Part shown: positions 1-9,064 of the stretch, piece by piece | Layout: each line of letters starts with the position of its first letter | Numbering within the stretch: position 1 is the stretch's first letter | Source of the DNA: Pseudomonadota bacterium | GTDB taxonomy: Bacteria; Pseudomonadota; Gammaproteobacteria; Burkholderiales; Sulfuriferulaceae | Assembly (NCBI GenBank): GCA_021782795.1 | Contig: JAJXUP010000004.1 | Coordinates: forward strand, 1 to 36,748 | Length of the DNA stretch: 36,748 bases | Reading direction: 5' to 3' | The notes under the pieces: generated by a model | Database searches by the model: none | What the model was told of the DNA's origin: nothing | Seen by the model: only the letters and a program-made list of their open reading frames with translations | Translations under genes and position numbers: made by a program

Positions 1-933
1 ATCTTCAACATGCTGGACAATGTCGTGGGTGGCTACAGCGACCGTGCGCGCAAGCTGCGTCAGGCGTTGTCGATCGCCGTCAATTATGAAGATTTCATTT
101 CCATTTTTCTCAATGGACGCGGTATTGCAGCGCAAGGACCGATACCGCCGGGCATCTTTGGCTACGAGGACGGGGAGGCGGGTATCAACCCGGTGGTGTA
201 TCACTCGGTAAATGGTCGCATCGAGCGGCGATCCCTGGATGATGCGCGCCGGTTGCTTGCCGAAGCAGGGTATCCCGGGGGGCGCGATGCGCACACGGGG
301 GCACCGCTGGTGCTGTATTATGACAATACCTTTACCGGACCCGACGCCAAGGCATACGTTGACTGGATGGCATCGCAGCTGGCCCGGTTGGGCATCCAGA
401 TGGTATCGCGCAGCAGTGATTTCAACCGATTCCAGGACAAGCTGCGTCGCGGCAACACGCAGATGTTTGTCGGCGGCTGGAACGCCGACTATCCTGATCC
501 GGAAAATTTTCTGTTTCTGTTTTACGGGCCAAATGCCAAGGTGGGCAGCAACGGTGAAAACGATGCCAATTATCATAACGCACGTTATGACGCATTGTTC
601 GACCAGATGAAATACATGCCGGACGGGCCTGAGCGGCTGCGGGTGATCCAGCAGATGATCAGTATCCTGCGCTACGATGCCCCCTGGATGTTTGGCTACT
701 TCCCGCGCCAGTACATGTTGCGTCAGGGGTGGGTTGGCCCGGGCAAGGCAAACGTGATCGCCAACAACACGCTCAAGTATGTGCATGTCGATCCGGCGCT
801 GCGCGCCCGCCAGCGGCAGGCGTGGAACCATCCGGTGCGCTGGCCGTTATTCGTCCTGGGAGGGTTGGTATTGATGGTACTGGTTTCGGCCCGGTTTGCC
901 AGCGGCATACGTGACAGGATGACCGCGCGATGA
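1..933 (+). CDS. Peptide ABC transporter substrate-binding protein, family 5 (3' part)
   Basis: The reading frame is open from base 1, so the start lies upstream of the window. The visible 310 or so residues are the C-terminal part of a family 5 (OppA/DppA/YejA) extracytoplasmic binding protein, which captures peptides or similar solutes for import. Family signals are the segment MFVGGWNADYPDPENF and the downstream stretch NYHNARYDALFDQM, both typical of the second lobe. Unusually, the protein does not end after the lobe: the last ~35 residues contain a hydrophobic helix (WPLFVLGGLVLMVLVSA) followed by a short basic end, which looks like a C-terminal membrane anchor. The stop overlaps the next permease gene by 4 bp (ATGA), so they are translated together. 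Family assignment is firm; the substrate is not known. Confidence 0.9.
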   Translation: MFNMLDNVVGGYSDRARKLRQALSIAVNYEDFISIFLNGRGIAAQGPIPPGIFGYEDGEAGINPVVYHSVNGRIERRSLDDARRLLAEAGYPGGRDAHTGAPLVLYYDNTFTGPDAKAYVDWMASQLARLGIQMVSRSSDFNRFQDKLRRGNTQMFVGGWNADYPDPENFLFLFYGPNAKVGSNGENDANYHNARYDALFDQMKYMPDGPERLRVIQQMISILRYDAPWMFGYFPRQYMLRQGWVGPGKANVIANNTLKYVHVDPALRARQRQAWNHPVRWPLFVLGGLVLMVLVSARFASGIRDRMTAR

Positions 934-1907
934 ATGCCTACTGGCTGCGCAGGCTGCTATATGCCATACCGATTCTGATCGGCGTGAATCTGCTGACATT
1001 CTGGTTGTTTTTCATGGTCAATTCACCGGAAGACATGGCGCGCATGCATCTGGGCAACAAACGGGTGACTGCGATGGCGATTGCGCAGTGGGAGGTCACG
1101 CATGGCTATGACAAACCCCTGTTCTACAATGCCGGCAGGAAGGGGCTGACGGCCTGGACCGATACCCTGTTCTATACCCGGTCGATACGCATGTTTGCAC
1201 TGGATTTTGGTCAGTCCGACGACGGTCGCGACATTGGCCGGGAAATTCGTGCTCGCGCCGGTCCCAGTCTGATGATTGCGCTGCCGTCGTTTCTGATTGG
1301 CCTGTGGACCAATATTGCACTGGCCCTGATGATGGTCTGGTTTCGCGCTGGTTGGCCAGATCGTCTGGGCGTGGCGCTGGCAGCCATGCTGATGTCGGTT
1401 TCGAGCCTGTTCTATATCATGGCCGGTCAGTTCCTGGTGGCGCGTCTGTGGCGACTGGCGCCGGTATCCGGATTTGTGCCAGGTATCGATGGATGGCGCT
1501 TTGTGCTGCTGCCTGTGCTGATTGCCGTGCTGTCTGGCATCGGCAATGGCAGCCGCTGGTACCGCAGCATCTTTCTCGAGGAAGCTGGAAAGGATTATGT
1601 GCGCACCGCGCGTGCCAAGGGACTGTCGGAATCGCGTATCCTGTTCCGTCATGTGTTGCGTAACGGACTGATTCCGGTGGTGACCAGTACCGTGGCGGTG
1701 TTGCCGCTGCTGTTCATGGGCAGCCTGCTGACAGAATCGTTCTTTGGTATCCCCGGTCTGGGCTCGTATGTGGTGGACGCCATCGCTGCGCAGGATTTTT
1801 CCGTGGTACGCGCCATGGTGTTTATCGGCACGGTGTTGTACCTGATCGGGCTGTGGCTGACCGATCTTGCCTACGGCTGGGTTGATCCGCGGGTGAGGTT
1901 GTCATGA
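930..1907 (+). CDS. Peptide ABC transporter permease, DppB/YejB type
   Basis: A 325-residue inner-membrane permease forming half of the channel of a peptide importer. The first transmembrane helix is at residues ~10-28 and is followed by a long periplasmic stretch of about 80 residues, as in YejB rather than the shorter loop of DppB. The ATPase-contacting EAA loop is visible near residues 220-245 (DYVRTARAKGLSESRILFRH), followed by the conserved ESFFGIPGLGSYVVDAI segment. The start ATG overlaps the binding-protein stop and its own stop overlaps the next permease start by 4 bp, so the genes form a tight operon. The assignment to family is secure; whether the cargo is dipeptides, oligopeptides or something else cannot be read from sequence. 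Confidence 0.92.
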   Translation: MNAYWLRRLLYAIPILIGVNLLTFWLFFMVNSPEDMARMHLGNKRVTAMAIAQWEVTHGYDKPLFYNAGRKGLTAWTDTLFYTRSIRMFALDFGQSDDGRDIGREIRARAGPSLMIALPSFLIGLWTNIALALMMVWFRAGWPDRLGVALAAMLMSVSSLFYIMAGQFLVARLWRLAPVSGFVPGIDGWRFVLLPVLIAVLSGIGNGSRWYRSIFLEEAGKDYVRTARAKGLSESRILFRHVLRNGLIPVVTSTVAVLPLLFMGSLLTESFFGIPGLGSYVVDAIAAQDFSVVRAMVFIGTVLYLIGLWLTDLAYGWVDPRVRLS

Positions 1908-3241
1908 TGGGCATTCATCCGGTGATATTGTGGACCGACGCGCTGGTCTGGCTGCTGGTCGCAGGATTTGCATTTGCACTGGCGCGGCGCGACAGTGGGC
2001 TGCGCAAGGGGGTGGCACGGTTGACGCGCGCGCCGGTGGCCGTGGCCAGTGGCATGGTGCTGGTCGCCTATCTTGGCGTGACGCTGCTCGATTCGTTGCA
2101 TTTTCATCCGGCAGCCGGCGATTCCGGTGTGGTCAGTGTATTTGATCTGCTATTGCGGCCGTTGCAACGGGTGAGCGAAAAAACCTATTCGGCGCCGTTG
2201 GCGGACCGGCTGTTCGTGCAGGAACAGGTGCTGCGGCCAGATGGCCACCAGCAGCGCGTCTATCCGCTGTTGGCCATCGTTGCGCAGCAGGCGCATGGGC
2301 ATGCGCAACCGGCCGCAGCAGTATGGTACGGTGTATTGCAGGGACTCGGGCTGGCTGGCGCAAGTGCCGCATCGGTCCTGATCTGGTTTCGCCGCAGGCG
2401 AGCGGCGCGAGCTGCATTGCCACCGCTGGCCTGGCGCACGGCGCTGGTGATGTGGACGGTAGGGTGTGTGTTGTTTGCGGTGACAGTGCAGCTTGCCGCT
2501 TCATGGCATGTGTTTGGCACCGACAAAGTGGGTCAGGATGTGCTGTATCAGTCGCTCAAGAGCATTCGTACCGATTTCCTGTTCGGCTTGCTGACCACGC
2601 TGGCGACACTGCCGCTAGCCGTCGGACTGGGGGTGGCCGCAGGCTATTTTGGTGGCTGGATCGACGATATCATCCAGTATGTCTACACCACGCTGAATGC
2701 CATTCCCGGCATTTTGCTGATTGCTGCGGCAGTACTGCTGATGCAAGGTTATATCGAAGTGCATGCCGCCCATTTTGACAGTCTGGCACTGCGCGCCGAT
2801 TTTCGCCTGCTGTTTCTGTGCGCCATTCTTGGCGTGACCAGCTGGACCGGGCTGTGCCGGTTGCTGCGCGCCGAAACCCTCAAGCTGCGCGAACTCGAAT
2901 ACGTGCAGGCAGCGCGCTCTTTCGGCGTGTCCGACTGGCGCATCATGTGGCGCCACATCCTGCCCAATCTCACCCACCTGGTGCTGATCAGCGTGGTCAT
3001 GGACTTTTCTTCGCTGGTGCTGGTGGAAGCGGTGCTGTCCTACCTGGGGCTGGGTGTCGATCCATCAGTGCCGAGCTGGGGCAACATGATCAATGCAGCC
3101 CAGCTCGAACTCGCACGCGAACCGGTGGTGTGGTGGCCGTTGACCGCGGCATTCAGCCTGATGTTCGTGCTGGTGTTGTCGGCCAACCTGTTTGCCGACA
3201 GCGTGCGCGAGGCGTTTGACCCGCTTGGAAGCCGTTCATGA
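1904..3241 (+). CDS. Peptide ABC transporter permease, DppC/YejE type, enlarged
   Basis: This is the second permease of the transporter, 445 residues against roughly 300-340 for usual DppC/YejE proteins. The C-terminal half is canonical: HVFGTDKVGQDVLYQS before the core helices, the EAA loop LEYVQAARSFGVSDWRIMWRH, then VLSYLGLGVDPSVPSWGNM. The extra length lies in the first ~200 residues. Two early hydrophobic helices are followed by a polar stretch (about residues 65-130) and a further pair of helices separated by an arginine-rich loop (WFRRRRAARAA). This is an expanded version of the periplasmic insert seen in YejE-like permeases. It overlaps both neighbours by 4 bp. It pairs with the preceding permease; membership in this transporter is an inference from operon structure and family. 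Confidence 0.9.
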   Translation: MMGIHPVILWTDALVWLLVAGFAFALARRDSGLRKGVARLTRAPVAVASGMVLVAYLGVTLLDSLHFHPAAGDSGVVSVFDLLLRPLQRVSEKTYSAPLADRLFVQEQVLRPDGHQQRVYPLLAIVAQQAHGHAQPAAAVWYGVLQGLGLAGASAASVLIWFRRRRAARAALPPLAWRTALVMWTVGCVLFAVTVQLAASWHVFGTDKVGQDVLYQSLKSIRTDFLFGLLTTLATLPLAVGLGVAAGYFGGWIDDIIQYVYTTLNAIPGILLIAAAVLLMQGYIEVHAAHFDSLALRADFRLLFLCAILGVTSWTGLCRLLRAETLKLRELEYVQAARSFGVSDWRIMWRHILPNLTHLVLISVVMDFSSLVLVEAVLSYLGLGVDPSVPSWGNMINAAQLELAREPVVWWPLTAAFSLMFVLVLSANLFADSVREAFDPLGSRS

Positions 3242-5247
3242 GCGAAACATTGCTTGAAATCAGCGATCTGTGTGTGAGTATCGGTGATGCGCGTGTGCTC
3301 GATGGCGTCGGCTTCGGTATCGCGTCGCAGGAGACTTTTGCCCTGATCGGTGAATCGGGGTCTGGAAAATCCATGATTGCACTGGCGATCATGCGTCTGT
3401 TGCCATCCGCCGCGCGGTTTGAGGCTGGGCATGTCGGCTGGCGCGGGAGGGATTTGCTCGATGCACCTGAATCTGCGGTACGTGCGTTACGTGGTGGTGA
3501 AATCGCCATGATTTTCCAGGAACCGATGACCAGCCTCAATCCGGTGCTGACTCTGGGAGAGCAGATCGGTGAATCATTGGCGTTGCACCGCCAGTTGCGC
3601 GGCAAGGCGCTGCGTCGCGAGGCCGTCGGGCTGTTGCAGGCAGTCGGCATCGCTGAAGCGTCCGCCCGGCTGGCCGAATATCCGTTTCGCCTGTCAGGCG
3701 GCATGAAACAGCGCGCCATGATTGCCATGGCGCTGGCCGGGAATCCGCGCCTGCTGATCGCCGACGAGCCGACGACCGCGCTCGATGTCACCGTGCAGGC
3801 GCAGGTACTCGAACTGCTGCGCGAGGCGCAGCGGCGGCGGGGCATGGGTATGCTACTGATCACCCACGACCTGGGGGTGGCCGGGATCATGGCCGACCGC
3901 ATCGGCGTGCTGTATGCCGGCGAACTGGTTGAAATTGCCACGCGTGAACAGTTTTTTTCCGCCGCGCGGCATCCGTACAGCCGCAAATTGTTCGCTGCGT
4001 TGCCCGGACGGAGTGCTGCCCGACTGATGCAGATTCCTGGCAGTGTGCCTCAGGCCGGCACCCGTTTTTCCGGATGCCGTTTTGCACAGCGCTGTGATCT
4101 GGCGGAGGCGCGCTGTTTCGTCACCGTTGCGCCGTGGGTCGAAGTGGACGCCGGACATTTTGCGCGTTGCCATTTACTGGAAAAGGCGTTCATTGCATCC
4201 ACTGAAACATCTGCTGTGACGGCGCCTGTGGTCAGCAATGGCGGCGCGCCGTTGCTTGAGGTGGACCAGCTGAGTGTGGAATTTTCCCTGAGTGCCTTGC
4301 GCTGGTTTGAAGCGCGGCGGACATTGCTGGCGGTCGATCGGGTCAACCTCTATCTGCATGCCGGCGAAACATTGGCGCTGGTGGGCGAATCGGGATGCGG
4401 CAAGACCACACTCGGACGGGTGATTGCCGGATTGCAGGCCGCAGATACCGGCAGCCTGGTGCTGCGCGACAGCGCAGAATACCCGACTGATGCCGGCCAG
4501 CGCAGAATCGGTCGTGCTGGAGTGCAGATGGTGTTCCAGGATCCATTCGCATCGCTCAATCCGCGCATGCGCATCGACCACCTGCTGGAAGAAGGGATGG
4601 TGGCCATGCACGTCGAGGAGGATGCGCGGCGCAGGCGCGGGCGCCTGCGCGAACTGATGGCCCAGGTTGGTCTGCCTGAACAGGCGCTCGAGCGTTATCC
4701 GCATGAGTTTTCTGGCGGCCAGCGCCAGCGCATCGCTATTGCGCGGGCGTTGGCGGTGCGGCCGCGGTTGATCGTGTGTGATGAACCGACCAGTGCGCTC
4801 GATGTGTCTGTGCAGGCCCAGGTGGTCAACCTGTTGCGTGACATTCAGCAGCAATCGGCAGTCGCCTTGCTGTTCATCACGCATAATCTGGTGCTCGCAG
4901 GCTATCTCGCACACCGCATGGCCGTCATGTATCTCGGACGTATCGTGGAAACCGGTGCGACTGCCGATCTGCTGGAGCGCCCGTTGCATCCCTATACGCA
5001 GGTATTGCTGGCGGCGATTCCGCGTCCAGGCCAGGCAGCGGCTGGCGTCATTCGGGGCGAGGCAGCCTCGGCGCTGCATCCGCCGTCAGGGTGTGCGTTT
5101 CATCCGCGCTGTCCACGTGCGCAAACGCTGTGCACACACACCGAGCCGAGCGCGCTATCGTTTGCGGGTGGGCACATCGTGCATTGTCATTTTCCGCTGA
5201 CTGCAGATGCACAGGCCGGAGGGTCGGTCGCTGGCCTGACTCAGTGA
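3238..5247 (+). CDS. Fused dual ATPase of peptide ABC transporter (YejF-like)
   Basis: A 669-residue cytoplasmic protein with two complete ABC ATPase domains in one chain, corresponding to DppD plus DppF, as in YejF. The first domain has Walker A GESGSGKS near residue 38, signature LSGGMKQR and Walker B LLIADEPTTALD. The second has GESGCGKT near residue 384, signature FSGGQRQR and Walker B LIVCDEPTSALD. Each domain is followed by the oligopeptide-transporter C-terminal extension carrying several cysteines (SGCRFAQRCDLAEARC and SGCAFHPRCPRAQTLC), a pattern known from Opp/Dpp ATPases. It powers the two upstream permeases. Its stop codon overlaps the 3' end of mltD on the other strand by 7 bp, so the operon has no room for its own terminator. 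Confidence 0.93.
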   Translation: MSETLLEISDLCVSIGDARVLDGVGFGIASQETFALIGESGSGKSMIALAIMRLLPSAARFEAGHVGWRGRDLLDAPESAVRALRGGEIAMIFQEPMTSLNPVLTLGEQIGESLALHRQLRGKALRREAVGLLQAVGIAEASARLAEYPFRLSGGMKQRAMIAMALAGNPRLLIADEPTTALDVTVQAQVLELLREAQRRRGMGMLLITHDLGVAGIMADRIGVLYAGELVEIATREQFFSAARHPYSRKLFAALPGRSAARLMQIPGSVPQAGTRFSGCRFAQRCDLAEARCFVTVAPWVEVDAGHFARCHLLEKAFIASTETSAVTAPVVSNGGAPLLEVDQLSVEFSLSALRWFEARRTLLAVDRVNLYLHAGETLALVGESGCGKTTLGRVIAGLQAADTGSLVLRDSAEYPTDAGQRRIGRAGVQMVFQDPFASLNPRMRIDHLLEEGMVAMHVEEDARRRRGRLRELMAQVGLPEQALERYPHEFSGGQRQRIAIARALAVRPRLIVCDEPTSALDVSVQAQVVNLLRDIQQQSAVALLFITHNLVLAGYLAHRMAVMYLGRIVETGATADLLERPLHPYTQVLLAAIPRPGQAAAGVIRGEAASALHPPSGCAFHPRCPRAQTLCTHTEPSALSFAGGHIVHCHFPLTADAQAGGSVAGLTQ

Positions 5248-7064
5248 ACCGGATGGCGTACGCGTGATGCGCGGTGGTGGGCTTTGCGCACGGGAGGCTT
5301 TTTCTTCGCTGGTGTATGAGCACTGCGGTGGGCAGTGGCCTTGCGCACGGCATGTACGTTGCGTTTTTTTGCCTTGCCGTGTGCGGCGGCATGGTGCTGC
5401 GCCGGGCCGGCGTCGGTGGCAGCGTTCTCCGTCTGCTGCATGGACACCTGGATGAAGGCACCGTCGTTGTCACGACCACGGATCGGTACGATCAGCGACT
5501 GGTACTCGCGAAAATGGCCCTTGCGATTGAGCTTCAGCGGGTTGTGCGCCTTGAGTTCGGCCACGCTGGTGTGGCAGCGGCGTGCGACGAGTGGCAGCGA
5601 TTCGCCGCGGTTGGCCGGACAGCCCTGCCAGCTCACCAGTGGCCGGGTGTAGTGGTTCAGGTTGGTTGTGAATGTATCGGCACGGTCGACGGGCAGCAAT
5701 ACCTGCATGCCGCTGTCGGAACGGATGACCGGTCGGCTATAGCCCGGGTTGAGCGAAAGGAAGTCGTGTACCGGCATGTTGGCAAGGCGTGCGGCCAGGG
5801 CAACGTCCATGGGTTTGTCGAGTGTGACGGTGGTGAAATAAGCCTTGTCGGGAATGCTTTCCAGGCTGATGCCGTTGGCTTGCGGATCACTGACGATCTG
5901 GCGGATGGCCAGCAGTTTTGGCACGTAATCGCGGGTTTCGTCCGGCAGGTTGAGGTCCTGATAGTCGGTCGGCAAGCCGAGCGATTCGTTACGGGCGATG
6001 GCATGCTGTACACAACCTTCGCCGCAGTTATAGGCTGCAAGCGCCAGTTCCCAGGTGCCGAACTGCTGGTGCAGTCGGGTCAGGTAGGTAAGTGCGGCAT
6101 TGGTTGCTGCGACGATGTCGCGCCGTCCGTCGTACCAGCTGGTCTCGCGCAAGCCGAAATTCTTGCCGGTCTGGGGCACGAACTGCCAGATGCCCGAGGC
6201 GTGGCTGGCAGAGTAGGCCATCGGGTTGTAGGCACTCTCTACCATCGGCAGCAAGGCAATCTCACTGGGCATGCCGCGTTTCTTCACTTCGCTGGCGATG
6301 TAGTGCAGGTAACGCTTGCTGCGATCGATCATGCGGTTGATATAGTCTGGCCGGTGGGTGTACCAGCTCAGCTGGTTGTCTACACGCCGGCTTGACTCAG
6401 GGGTCAGGGCAAAACCTTCGCGCAAGTGTTGCCACAGGTCTTCGGGTCTGGCGACAGCGGTGTTGGCGTCGAGACCGGTGCCGGGCGTGCCGGTGCTGGC
6501 GAGGCTGGTGCTGGGCGTGCTGGTGCCGGCGAGGCTGGCTCCGGCAGACGCATCACTGGCCATGGGCGTGTCGCTGCCGTCCGGTCGGCAGGCGGCCAGC
6601 GGCTCGGTGCCGATCCACTGCTGCAGCATCGAAGTCGAGGATTCGGCGGTAACGTCGGTGCCAAGGTCGGTGGGCAATCCGGCAGCAAAGGCACCCGCTG
6701 CAAACAGTCCGACACCCAGAAACAGCATTGCCGACGTCAGCAGCTGTCGGCAGGAGCGGATGACCAGACTGCTTACGGTCGCGGTGGCAGGGAATTGCCG
6801 ATTTATTGCGCCACAGGCAGGATGACGGTCGGTCCCGGGAAGAGTGTGCTGCGTACGCCACAGGCCGTTACCGGCAACACGATGTGCCGGCGTGCAGCAC
6901 GGCAGCCGGCCGGACTGGACGTAATCGACAGGTGTGGCCAGGCTGGCGAATTGCCACGATGACTTCGGTGTCGGGCGCATTGCTTCCCGGTCGCGAAATA
7001 CGCCTTGCATTTCATTCGGCAAGGCCCATGCTGCTGTCATGTTGGAACGGATCGGCGCATGCAT
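5241..7064 (-). CDS. mltD: Membrane-bound lytic murein transglycosylase D
   Basis: MltD cleaves the glycan strands of peptidoglycan with formation of 1,6-anhydro ends. The SLT domain spans about residues 245-395 counted from the ATG at 7064. It contains the catalytic glutamate in LLPMVESAYNP (E276), then GIWQFVPQTG and AAYNCGEG. A diverged LysM-like segment (residues ~483-528) follows, and the last 60 residues are a His/Lys/Arg/Ala-rich tail. The chain is 607 residues against about 450 in E. coli. A signal-like hydrophobic run (MLFLGVGLFAAGAFAAG) begins only at residue 113, preceded by RSCRQLL; the ~100 residues before it look unlike any exported protein, so the true start is uncertain (candidates at 7064, 7040, 7007, 6983, 6728). 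It lies 3 bp after gloB, which implies cotranscription. The mltD-gloB order matches E. coli. Confidence 0.88.
   Translation of the reverse strand: MHAPIRSNMTAAWALPNEMQGVFRDREAMRPTPKSSWQFASLATPVDYVQSGRLPCCTPAHRVAGNGLWRTQHTLPGTDRHPACGAINRQFPATATVSSLVIRSCRQLLTSAMLFLGVGLFAAGAFAAGLPTDLGTDVTAESSTSMLQQWIGTEPLAACRPDGSDTPMASDASAGASLAGTSTPSTSLASTGTPGTGLDANTAVARPEDLWQHLREGFALTPESSRRVDNQLSWYTHRPDYINRMIDRSKRYLHYIASEVKKRGMPSEIALLPMVESAYNPMAYSASHASGIWQFVPQTGKNFGLRETSWYDGRRDIVAATNAALTYLTRLHQQFGTWELALAAYNCGEGCVQHAIARNESLGLPTDYQDLNLPDETRDYVPKLLAIRQIVSDPQANGISLESIPDKAYFTTVTLDKPMDVALAARLANMPVHDFLSLNPGYSRPVIRSDSGMQVLLPVDRADTFTTNLNHYTRPLVSWQGCPANRGESLPLVARRCHTSVAELKAHNPLKLNRKGHFREYQSLIVPIRGRDNDGAFIQVSMQQTENAATDAGPAQHHAAAHGKAKKRNVHAVRKATAHRSAHTPAKKKPPVRKAHHRASRVRHPVH
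6484..6543. repeat. Two 30-bp imperfect tandem units in mltD linker
   Basis: Two consecutive 30-bp units beginning GGCGTGC (6484-6513 and 6514-6543) differ at only a few positions. They lie inside mltD and encode part of its Ser/Thr/Gly/Ala/Pro-rich linker between the signal-like segment and the SLT domain. This is the kind of repeat that expands and shrinks by slippage. Confidence 0.7.
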
Positions 7065-7067
7065 AGG

Positions 7068-7850
7068 TCAACGAAACTCGTTCTTCAGACTGCGTAGTAT
7101 ACTGAATACTTCGGTCGCGCTGTCAACCATGCGTCCGCTGCTGAATTCGGCATGCCGTCGCAGTTGTGGCAGATGACAGCGCAGGAAGGGGTTGGTGGCG
7201 AGTTCGGCGTCCAGCGTGGATGGCAGCGTGGGCTGGTGCCTGGCCACATGTTCGCGGTCAGCGCGCGCGCGGGCCTGCAGTGCGGCATTGTCGGGTTCGA
7301 CCGTGAGCGCGAAGGCAATATTGCTCAGGGTATATTCGTGGGCGCAGAACACCCGGGTCGCGCCCGGAAGCCGGGCCAGTTTTTCCAGCGAGTGATACAT
7401 CTGTTCGGCACTGCCTTCAAACAGGCGGCCGCAGCCACACCCGAACAGCGTGTCGCCACTGAACAGCAGGTGCTGTTCGGGAGCGTGCCAGGCGATGTGG
7501 CCGGCGGTGTGTCCGGGCACGTCGATGACCTGTAGCCGGATGCCCAGTGCATCGAGGGTGACGGTGTCGCCTTCACGCACTGGACGGTTCATGCTGGGGA
7601 TGTCCTCGTCGGCCGGGCCGTAGACGTCGATGCCGTATTGCGCTACCAGCTCGGCATTGCCGCCGATATGGTCGTGGTGGTGGTGGGTGTTGAGGATGGC
7701 GCAGGGGGTGAGGCCGTTGCGCTCGAGAAATGCGCGTACCGGCGCGGCATCGCCCGGATCGACCAGCGCTGCCTGATGCCGGTTGTGAATGGCCCAGATA
7801 TAATTGTCCCGAAATGCCGGGATCGGGCTGACATGAATTTCAGTATCCAT
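7068..7850 (-). CDS. gloB: Hydroxyacylglutathione hydrolase (glyoxalase II)
   Basis: GloB hydrolyses S-lactoylglutathione to lactate and glutathione in the second step of methylglyoxal detoxification, in the cytoplasm. The 260-residue protein has the metallo-beta-lactamase dinuclear metal motif NTHHHHDHIGG, the later metal ligands in IDVPGHTAGH, LFSGDTLFGCGCGR and FCAHEYTLSN, and the C-terminal helical domain that binds glutathione. The start is set at 7850 because MDTEIHVSPIPAFRDNYIW matches the usual GloB N-terminus (IPAFxDNYIW). A longer upstream extension in the same frame runs back through the methyltransferase gene and is not credible. Only 15 bp separate it from the divergent methyltransferase, so its promoter must overlap that gene. 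mltD follows 3 bp downstream. Confidence 0.96.
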   Translation of the reverse strand: MDTEIHVSPIPAFRDNYIWAIHNRHQAALVDPGDAAPVRAFLERNGLTPCAILNTHHHHDHIGGNAELVAQYGIDVYGPADEDIPSMNRPVREGDTVTLDALGIRLQVIDVPGHTAGHIAWHAPEQHLLFSGDTLFGCGCGRLFEGSAEQMYHSLEKLARLPGATRVFCAHEYTLSNIAFALTVEPDNAALQARARADREHVARHQPTLPSTLDAELATNPFLRCHLPQLRRHAEFSSGRMVDSATEVFSILRSLKNEFR

Positions 7851-7865
7851 TGGCGCTATGATAGC

Positions 7866-8600
7866 ATGACCGACCGTTACAGTTCTTTTGCAGAATGGTT
7901 TGCCAGCACTGACGGGGAATACCTGCGCAGTCGTGAGCAGATCATCCTTGATGCCATGACGGCCGACCTGTTCGGCTTCAATGCGGTGCAGGTCGGGCTG
8001 CGCAATGTCGATCTGCTGCGCGCGAGCCGGATCAAGCACCGCTATCGTCTTGACGTTGCGGTAGGCGCGGACCTGCTCGCCGATCCGGCACGTTTGCCGT
8101 TTGCCGGTCAGTCGATCGACCTGCTGGTGTTGCCACATGCGCTTGAATTTTTCCCCTATCCGCACCAGATTCTGCGCGAAGCAGAACGTGTGCTGATCCC
8201 GGAGGGCAATCTGCTGATCAGTGGCTTCAACCCGTGGAGCCTGTGGGGGGTGTATTACCGGTACAAGCGTGCCCGGGGCAATTTCGTCTGGGAGGACCGT
8301 TTCGTCAGTCTGCACAGGCTGCGCGACTGGCTGTCGCTGATCGGCTGCGAGCAGCAGGACTGCCGCAGCTGTTGTTTTGTGCCGCCTTTGGCACAAACGG
8401 GGTGGGTGCGCTGGTTCGAATGGCTCGAGACGGCAGGCGAGCACTGGTGGGCGAAGGGAGGCGGCGTATATTTCGTGCATGCGGTGAAGCGGGTGCACGG
8501 CATGCGACTGATTTTGCCGGACTGGCAGGATCGTCGCGATCTTGGAAGATTGTTGCGCCCGGCGTCCCGGGCGCTGCAGAGCGGGAGCAGGGATGAGTGA
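7866..8600 (+). CDS. Class I SAM-dependent methyltransferase, YafS-like
   Basis: A 244-residue Rossmann-fold methyltransferase of unknown substrate, in the same place as yafS in E. coli (between gloB and rnhA). The segment [24 protein letters not shown] is the usual acidic-turn and motif II region, and [26 protein letters not shown] is the typical post-core strand. The glycine-rich SAM motif I is degraded (NAVQVGLRN in place of a DxGxGxG), a recognised trait of this subfamily. The start ATG at 7866 begins [12 protein letters not shown]. An in-frame ATG at 7833 would overlap gloB and is less likely. A TATGAT hexamer lies at 7857-7862, but so close to the ATG that its role is doubtful. The stop overlaps rnhA by 8 bp. 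Confidence 0.88.
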   Translation: MTDRYSSFAEWFASTDGEYLRSREQIILDAMTADLFGFNAVQVGLRNVDLLRASRIKHRYRLDVAVGADLLADPARLPFAGQSIDLLVLPHALEFFPYPHQILREAERVLIPEGNLLISGFNPWSLWGVYYRYKRARGNFVWEDRFVSLHRLRDWLSLIGCEQQDCRSCCFVPPLAQTGWVRWFEWLETAGEHWWAKGGGVYFVHAVKRVHGMRLILPDWQDRRDLGRLLRPASRALQSGSRDE

Positions 8601-9060
8601 GAAAGAAGGTCCGCAGGTGGAGATTTATACCGATGGAGCATGCAAGGGAAATCCCGGAGTGGGCGGATGGGGCGCACTGCTGATCAGCGGTGCGCATCGC
8701 AAGGAATTATGTGGCGCGGAGCCGATGACCACCAATAATCGCATGGAACTGATGGCGGTGATCGTGGCGTTGCAAAGTCTGAAGCAGCCGAGTCGTGTCG
8801 AGGTGCATGCCGACTCCCAGTACGTGGTCAAGGGCATGACCGAGTGGCTGTCGGGCTGGAAGCGGCGCGGTTGGCGTACGAGTGACGGCTCCCCGGTCAA
8901 GAATGTCGACTTGTGGCAGCAGCTCGACACCGCGGCATCCGGGCATCGCATCGGCTGGAACTGGGTGCGCGGTCACGCCGGGCATCCGGGAAACGAACGA
9001 GCCGATGCGCTGGCCAACGAAGGGATTGTCGCGCTCACCGGCAAGCGGGAGGGGCGCTGA
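8593..9060 (+). CDS. rnhA: Ribonuclease HI
   Basis: RNase HI degrades the RNA strand of RNA-DNA hybrids, removing R-loops and primers. The 155-residue protein is of standard length (E. coli 155). It shows all catalytic carboxylates: the Asp in [11 protein letters not shown], the Glu in NNRMELMAV, the Asp in HADSQYV and the Asp in GNERADALA, plus the loop histidine in [10 protein letters not shown]. The basic handle [20 protein letters not shown] is present, so it is the full proteobacterial type. The start overlaps the methyltransferase by 8 bp. In E. coli dnaQ neighbours this gene; here uup follows instead, 4 bp downstream. Confidence 0.97.
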   Translation: MSEKEGPQVEIYTDGACKGNPGVGGWGALLISGAHRKELCGAEPMTTNNRMELMAVIVALQSLKQPSRVEVHADSQYVVKGMTEWLSGWKRRGWRTSDGSPVKNVDLWQQLDTAASGHRIGWNWVRGHAGHPGNERADALANEGIVALTGKREGR

Positions 9061-9064
9061 CGCC

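Noticed and set aside
5274-6395. A 373-codon plus-strand frame opposite mltD.
   Set aside because: The opposite strand encodes an unmistakable lytic transglycosylase; the frame is a shadow of G+C-rich third positions.
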